Part shown: positions 59,565-64,000 of the stretch, piece after piece
Position numbering within the stretch: position 1 is the stretch's first letter
How the letters are laid out: every line of letters begins with the position of its first letter
NCBI GenBank assembly: GCA_011009095.1
Contig: VTPC01000639.1
Location: 1 to 64,000 of the forward strand
Direction: 5' to 3'
Length of the DNA: 64,000 bases
From: Ignelater luminosus
Lineage: Eukaryota > Arthropoda > Insecta > Coleoptera > Elateridae
Position numbers and translations under genes: made by a program
Notes under the pieces: generated by a model
Seen by the model: the letters and a program-made list of their open reading frames with translations, nothing else
What the model was told of the DNA's origin: nothing
The model's database searches: none

Positions 59565-61010
59565 TTACTTATACTTCTCCATTAAGTTGCAACAGACTAA
59601 TGCTTTTTTAGGAAGCCCACTTTTCTCTGACAAACTGTTGATAACCTCTTGGTAATCAATATCTTTTAAAATGCCCTTCTCTATATTCATAATCATAAAT
59701 GATTCTAATCTGTTATCTGACAGCCGACAACGCAACCTGTTCTTTATATACTTTAAAATGGAGGAAGATCTTTCACAAATAACATGGGATACAGGAAGGG
59801 TCGGAAAGTACTGATAAGCAGTGGCCAACGCAGAATATGCTCCTTGAAACAGATTATATTTTAAAATCGTCACATAGCAATATATGGTGCAGTTGTGGTA
59901 ACTTCTACAAAGCCTTGGTTTTTCTTGGTCTATGTCACAGTCGTTAGAATCTAAATCAGAATTGAGATTATAATCAGTTTTGTATGAATTTTCAATGTTT
60001 AGTTTTATCTTCTTCCAGTTTTCAGCGAGGTTTCTAGGTTTCTCTTTCAGTGCTGCAAACGTGGCATTGGTATTACATTTAAGCAATTGTCCCAATAGGA
60101 AATTCATACAGTTTTCAGGAAGTCCGTTGTTGTTCATCTCCTTAAAATATTTTGGGTCGAGTACAGAAAGGTCCCTGCACAAATAAATATTTTTAGAAAA
60201 TCGTCTGTTCATTGATTCATTCCGACGTTATATCGTATGATGCTATTTTGAACTTTTCTTGTTCCGACTTTGGTTGCGTATCTTTAGAAAGTTTTACTAA
60301 CCTACAACGAACTTCAGGAAAATCTTCTTCGATTTCTATATCAATGTGTTCTCGCAAATTTAGTTCACCATTAGCCCACAGTATAAATCTTTTTGTTGCA
60401 TCTTGGATGCAAGTCATATCACGCTGTATTGAGCGTAGTTGCTGAACAGCAATTTTCACCATGGCATTACATCTAAGCAGATCTCCAGGCCTTTAGTCCG
60501 CATGTATCTTGATAGGGGTATCAGAACTGATTTTTCTATTATCTTCAATTGTTTGCAGAGTATCGATAACATCAACGTACAAAGCCGATTGCGGGTTATT
60601 AAACTTCCCAAAACTTTTGTTCCATGCTGCCTCTTTTGCCCATCAGCGTGTCTCGCCAATGGTTTGTAATCTTTTACGTTTTAGATTTTTCGAAGTTGAA
60701 GTCCAAAATTTCATTCTCTGATGAGAATCTTGGGAAAAACCGCAACGGAATTTAACAGCGTAAAAAGAAATGCTGCTTTGATATGCGCCTTCATAAGATC
60801 TTAGAGTACAAGGTTCAAAATATGGCATGATATCATACATCGTCCCCTTTAAAGCAGAAAGTCGTATGTACTGTGTTGTTGAAATAGGACATACGACCTT
60901 CTGTTTTTAAAGGGACGATGTGAATGTGGTTAGGATTTTCTTGTTTCATTTTTGAAGAAAATCCATTGCAATCTCCTTGCATATTGGTTGCACCGTCAGT
61001 GGAGTCCGTT
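59565..61010 (-). pseudogene. hAT transposase (ZMYM1-like), broken
   Basis: Minus strand from about 61010: TDGATNMQGDCNGFSSKM, a GxxxDGAxNMxG block of hAT enzymes, then an 83-bp hairpin replaces the expected HCxAH region. Frames at 60840-60643, 60659-60456 and 60462-60217 follow, with TIGETRWWAKD, SRYMRTKGLEICLD and VRCRLVKLSK. The clean frame 60212-59565 (215 codons) contains MNFLLGQLLK, YSALATAYQYFPTLPVSHVI, CERSSSILKYIKNRLRCRLS, DNRLESFMIMNIEKGI and the stop. The last part is the hAT dimerisation domain in the form seen in zinc-finger MYM-type 1-like proteins. Full-length relatives have over 600 residues; the N-terminal zinc finger is missing here. Several stops and shifts inactivate it. 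Confidence 0.85.
60838..60920. repeat. 32-bp inverted duplication inside the hAT gene
   Basis: CATCGTCCCCTTTAAAGCAG and on to GTATGT at 60838-60869 is repeated inverted at 60889-60920 with four or so mismatches, around a 19-bp loop. It lies between two recognisable hAT transposase blocks where coding sequence should continue. Confidence 0.75.
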
Positions 61011-62143
61011 TATCAAAACGTTGCAATTTGCACCCCCTGAATAATGTTATAAAAACTTATTACGGTCCGATACAAATGCGCTGACAACAGATTTGGCTGT
61101 AGGTATTTCCCATGTGTTTGCCCATAAAATAACTTCAATGCACAACTTTAAATTTTCTTTTAAAGTAAAAGCACATTATTTTAAATATTTTTGAGAGGAC
61201 CGTAAATTAGAATTATGCACCGGTCCTTCGGGCATTTGCCCAAATGCCCGGCCGTCCCATCCGTCCCTGGGAATCGCATCGAAATTTTAATGATGCTGGG
61301 ATATGGAGACGGAAGGAGAACACAGGAAGGAGTTTGCAATTTGTTTAATAACGAATACCATATTTCTCAGTCTACTGTAAGTAAAATAAGGCAACGTTTT
61401 GTTTGAATGATAACATTAGCAAGCAAAACGCGCGTTATTGGTCTTCGCTAAATCCTGTCTGGTATATAGAAGGGCACCCCCAATATCAGCAGAAAGTGAA
61501 TGTCTGGGCAGAAATTATTAGAACCCAAATTTTGGGATCCTTTTTTTATAGAACATAATTTAACAGCGGATGCTGCTTATCTAGATTTCTAAAGATTTGA
61601 CTAGGTCCTGCTTTAGCTGCTCTATTTCCTAATGAACTAGATCCAGATGTACCCCATAACAGAATATGGTTGCAACAAGACGGAGTTCCTCCTCATTTCG
61701 GAATTAATGTCCGACAGTTTCTTAACAATACTTTCCCTTAATGGATAGGCAGAAGAGATGCAGTAGAATAGCCAGCTCGGTCGCCATATTTAAGTCCACT
61801 TAATTTTTTTCTGTAGGGCTATCTCAAAAGTAAGATTTATGTCGATATGTCGGAAGATATTGGAACTCTAAAAGACCGTATAAGAACAGAGATTAGAGCT
61901 TTCACACCAGAAGCCCTTCAAAATGTAAAAGACGAATCTAAAAAACGACACTATCATTGCCAAGCTGTGAATGGTGCACACTTTGAACCTCTTCTATCAA
62001 CTGTAGAGTGTACTTGTACAAAATTTTCAATTCGTAACAGATGAATATTGAAATAAACTTTATTTAAAATTTACTTATGCAAGTGTATCAAAGTTTGATA
62101 TTATTAAAAAGAGAAAAACATTCGCTATCAAATAAGTACAATA

Positions 62144-62229
62144 CAGGGATACCTTCCCATTAAAAAAAATTAAAGCGTTATTTCGTCGCGCTTTTGATTT
62201 TTAAAAAATAGTTATTTGGTATTGCCCTG
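62144..62229. mobile_element. 86-bp CAGGG-ended MITE
   Basis: CAGGGATACC at 62144 and GGTATTGCCCTG ending at 62229 form inverted ends flanked by TA (62142-62143, 62230-62231). The interior contains AAAGCGTTATTTCGTCGCGCTTT, quoted here as AAAGCG ... CGCTTT, a smaller palindrome at about 62173-62195. It lies 5 bp outside the IS630-like element. Confidence 0.5.
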
Positions 62230-62236
62230 TAATGTT

Positions 62237-63190
62237 AAACTAAACACGGAACAACTTCTATAGGAAACATTTTTCCATAAAATGCATATTTACTGAGATA
62301 TATATGATATTCCATACTTTTCGGATATTCTATGGAGAATACACTATGAGAAACTTGGAAAACCTGACAGGAGGCATCTCGGTTGGTGGCGTTAAATTCA
62401 GTAACTTGCGATACGCGAACGATACTGCATTACTAGCACACACAGAAAAAGAAGAACTAGAAAAACTTATAACACGATTAGAAATAACAAGTAATGAGTA
62501 TAGATTTGTTGTGAACCAAGAAAAAAACCAAAATCTGATAGAAGACAGAAAATATAACAACCAACCGGACATAACGCAAATGGGACAATGCCGAGTAGGA
62601 AGCACCTTTGCATATCTCGGGGCGCTATTAAATAATAACGAAGGATGTACAGATGAAGTTAAACAAAGATGCGAGATAGCTAAAAGAGCATCCAAGGATT
62701 TCCAAAGAACATAGATGGACAGTGAAATAACAGTGAACACCAAAAAAACAAGTAATTAAAACATTCATATTTCCCATACTGCTGTACGGTGCTGAATCGT
62801 GGACCCTTAAAGCGCAAGACAAAAGAAAGATTGACGCAACAGAAATGTGATGCTGGAGACAGCAAGGAGAACAAATGAGTCAATCCTGGAAGAAATTAAT
62901 GAAGCACAACGGCTATGTGAAACTATTGACTCTAGAATCATGAATTTGTTTGGCGACATATCTAGGAGAAACCCTGACAACATAGAGCGATTAGTTGTGT
63001 ATGAGAAGATGGAAGGTTCCAGACCAAGAGGGAGATCACCAAAAAGATGGAGCGACCAAAAAAAAAATAGCTATAAACTTATCTATACAAGAAGCTAGCA
63101 GGGAAGCGAACAACAGCGCACGATGGAAAGAAATAATAAGAAAAGCCACAAGAAAAAGCTAACAATGATCACGACTTCCCTGACAAGCGG
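62237..63190 (+). pseudogene. LINE reverse transcriptase, 3' half
   Basis: The frame 62304-62714 reads LENLTGGISVGGVKFSNLRY followed by ANDTALLAHTEKEELE: the YADD box is YAND, so the second catalytic Asp position is Asn-altered. Then EYRFVVNQEKNQ and FAYLGALLNNNEGC. After a stop at 62712 follow FPILLYGAESWTLKAQDKRK (near 62770) and, in the frame 62847-63098, TIDSRIMNLFGDISRR and VYEKMEGSRPRGRSPKRWSD. This is the palm, thumb and tail of a CR1/RTE-like LINE without RNase H. The beginning is missing (5' truncation). The active-site change and the stops make it inactive. Confidence 0.85.
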
Positions 63191-63359
63191 ATACGAAGAA
63201 GAAAATATTCGAGATAAAAACTAAAAACCTAAAACTTTCGTCATAAGGCGGATTTCTTCAGACAGGGTTACATATACAAAATAATAAATTTGATAAACCA
63301 GTAAACAAATTTTCTATTAATTAAACAGGAGAAAAAGAAAAACAATCACTAAAGATGGT

Positions 63360-63780
63360 TCCATATGGCTTGATAGTCAGACGTCAAACTAGGAAGTTGA
63401 CGGGCACTACATTGTCTACACTTTAAATAGTCAGCATGCCGTCGTCCTGATAAGCTCCATATCTTGACGTATTTTCCAGGGTTGAACAAATGAAGCTCGG
63501 TCCAACACATTTTATAAATAATATTGAAAACACGGTGGCCACTTTCAGTTTATTTCTCAAATCAGAGTGAACGATGTTCATTGCACTGAATATTTGTTCA
63601 CATTAGGCAGTAAATACAACTAAGGTATTGACAGTCTTCATTAGTAAACTTATAGGTTCAGATTCTTCATTACTGGATTCTACATAGTCCCGAAAACTTC
63701 GTATATAGTCATGGCCAGTTAGTCGAAACCTTTCACGCAACTGTTAAATTTCCTTTTCCGCGTACCTTAGATTAACTTCC
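63360..63780 (-). pseudogene. hAT transposase C-terminus, second family
   Basis: Minus strand from about 63780: a frame with RYAEKEI, then RFRLTGHDYIRSFRDYVESS, then TVNTLVVFTA, a stop, and CEQIFSAMNIVHSDLRNKLK and VATVFSILFIKCVGPSFVQP. The part after the stop corresponds to the hAT dimerisation block of a KIAA1586/ZNF862-like type (CERxFSxMNxIxxDLRNxLxxxxxxxLLFIxxxGP). It differs from the two other hAT types of the window. Nothing upstream is legible to the end of the window, where the element may continue. Confidence 0.6.
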
Positions 63781-64000
63781 TGTGATTATTAATTACGGTC
63801 AAGTATTTCTAATGCTTTTATAAAATTATCATAACCATCTGAAATGTGAGGTTCCATTTCAGAACTGTGTGACGAAGAAAACCTTAGTGAACGCTAAACT
63901 TCTATAAAACTGTGCGCTATTTATTTTTTTCACTTTTCTACTATCGTGTTATTTCACACTACTAATTTTAAGTATGAATATGGACCTTTCTGCTTCTTTG

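Larger units (their letters stand above)
59250..61269 (-). mobile_element. 2.0-kb hAT element inserted in the IS630-like transposase gene
   Basis: The left end CAGAGATGGATGGGG (59250) and the right end, read inverted as CAGGGACGGATGGGA (ending 61269), differ at three positions and are typical hAT termini. The 8-bp target copies are GGCATCGC (59242-59249) and GGAATCGC (61270-61277), one base apart. Subterminal palindromes rich in CCGG occur on both sides, including CGGGCATTTGCCCAAATGCCCG at 61229-61250 (22 bases, split here as CGGGCATTTGC and CAAATGCCCG). The transposase lies on the minus strand. Confidence 0.9.
59200..62044 (+). pseudogene. IS630/mariner-like transposase, split by the hAT
   Basis: The N-terminal residues LSERHR (to 59249) continue as IEILMMLGYGDGRRTQ after the insert (61278 on), followed by VCNLFNNEYHISQSTVSKI, a helix-turn-helix type start. 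After frame breaks QQKVNVWAEI (near 61490), ILGSFFIEHNLTADAAYL (61530), then NRIWLQQDGVPPHFGINVRQ (61660, the QDGAPxHY block with the second catalytic Asp) are legible. The frame 61847-62044 ends with EDIGTLKDRIRTEIRAFTPE and YHCQAVNGAHFEPLL. This is the insect family with products often labelled transposable element or Tc3-like protein. Stops and shifts disable it. Removing the hAT and one target copy makes the N-terminal junction in frame. Confidence 0.85.
58917..62136 (+). mobile_element. IS630/mariner-like element containing a nested hAT
   Basis: The left end (58917 on: CTCATTTGATAGAGAGTG, then TTTTTCTCTTTT and GATACACTTGCATAAGTAAA) is matched in inverse orientation at about 62062-62136, giving imperfect inverted repeats of roughly 75 bp. 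TA flanks both sides (58915-58916, 62137-62138). Without the hAT insert (59250-61269 plus one 8-bp target copy) the element would be about 1.19 kb, a normal size for this group. The transposase relic lies in + orientation. Confidence 0.85.

Noticed and set aside
62330-62743. 137-codon minus-strand frame
   Set aside because: Antisense of the LINE reverse transcriptase at 62304-62714, which has recognisable motifs.

Overview
The window looks like nuclear DNA of an insect with a large, repeat-rich, AT-rich genome. A beetle is plausible, but I cannot fix the species. Genes have no bacterial layout, open frames are short, and only one host-coding segment can be recognised: a single internal exon on the + strand (31476-31662) that encodes the end of a paired-type homeodomain plus the family-specific stretch that follows it in Orthopedia (Otp). 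It has clean splice sites on both sides. I could not find the upstream homeodomain exon or a downstream exon by eye, so most of the window is probably intron or flank of otp.

Nearly everything else with coding character is a broken transposable element. Non-LTR retrotransposon remnants lie at 13.9-14.7 kb, 17.2-18.2 kb, 19.8-21.2 kb, 23.4-26.1 kb, 32.7-33.5 kb, 42.8-44.9 kb, 57.4-57.9 kb and 62.3-63.2 kb. Mariner or IS630-like elements are at 37.3-38.2, 42.0-42.7, 45.3-46.5 and 58.9-62.1 kb. hAT remnants are at 51.2-52.2, 58.2-58.4 (one end only), 59.2-61.3 and 63.4-63.8 kb. A pogo-like transposase is at 53.8-55.5 kb, with the tail of a second at 55.9-56.6 kb. A Ty3/gypsy-type LTR element is at 39.4-42.0 kb. 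Two recurrent arthropod proteins of uncertain name occur at 9.5-10.0 kb and 21.3-22.4 kb; the first sits inside a clear terminal-inverted-repeat element with an 8-bp target duplication.

Several insertions are nested, and in three cases removing the insert and one target-site copy restores the reading frame of the interrupted gene: the foldback element in the LINE at 24.3-25.3 kb, the inverted-repeat element inside gag at 40.1-41.1 kb, and the hAT inside the IS630-like transposase at 59.25-61.27 kb. These give a relative order of insertion events.

Other structured DNA includes a ~200-bp tandem array (2.46-3.28 kb), a palindrome built from two opposed arrays of ~21-bp repeats (6.27-6.58 kb), an element with three GGGTCCA-type palindromes (34.8-35.7 kb), a tRNA-derived SINE inside another inverted-repeat element (15.1-16.1 kb), and non-coding islands richer in G+C (near 1.2, 11.6 and 30.6-31.3 kb) that are candidates for otp regulatory DNA. 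No rRNA, functional tRNA, CRISPR array or complete gene was found.
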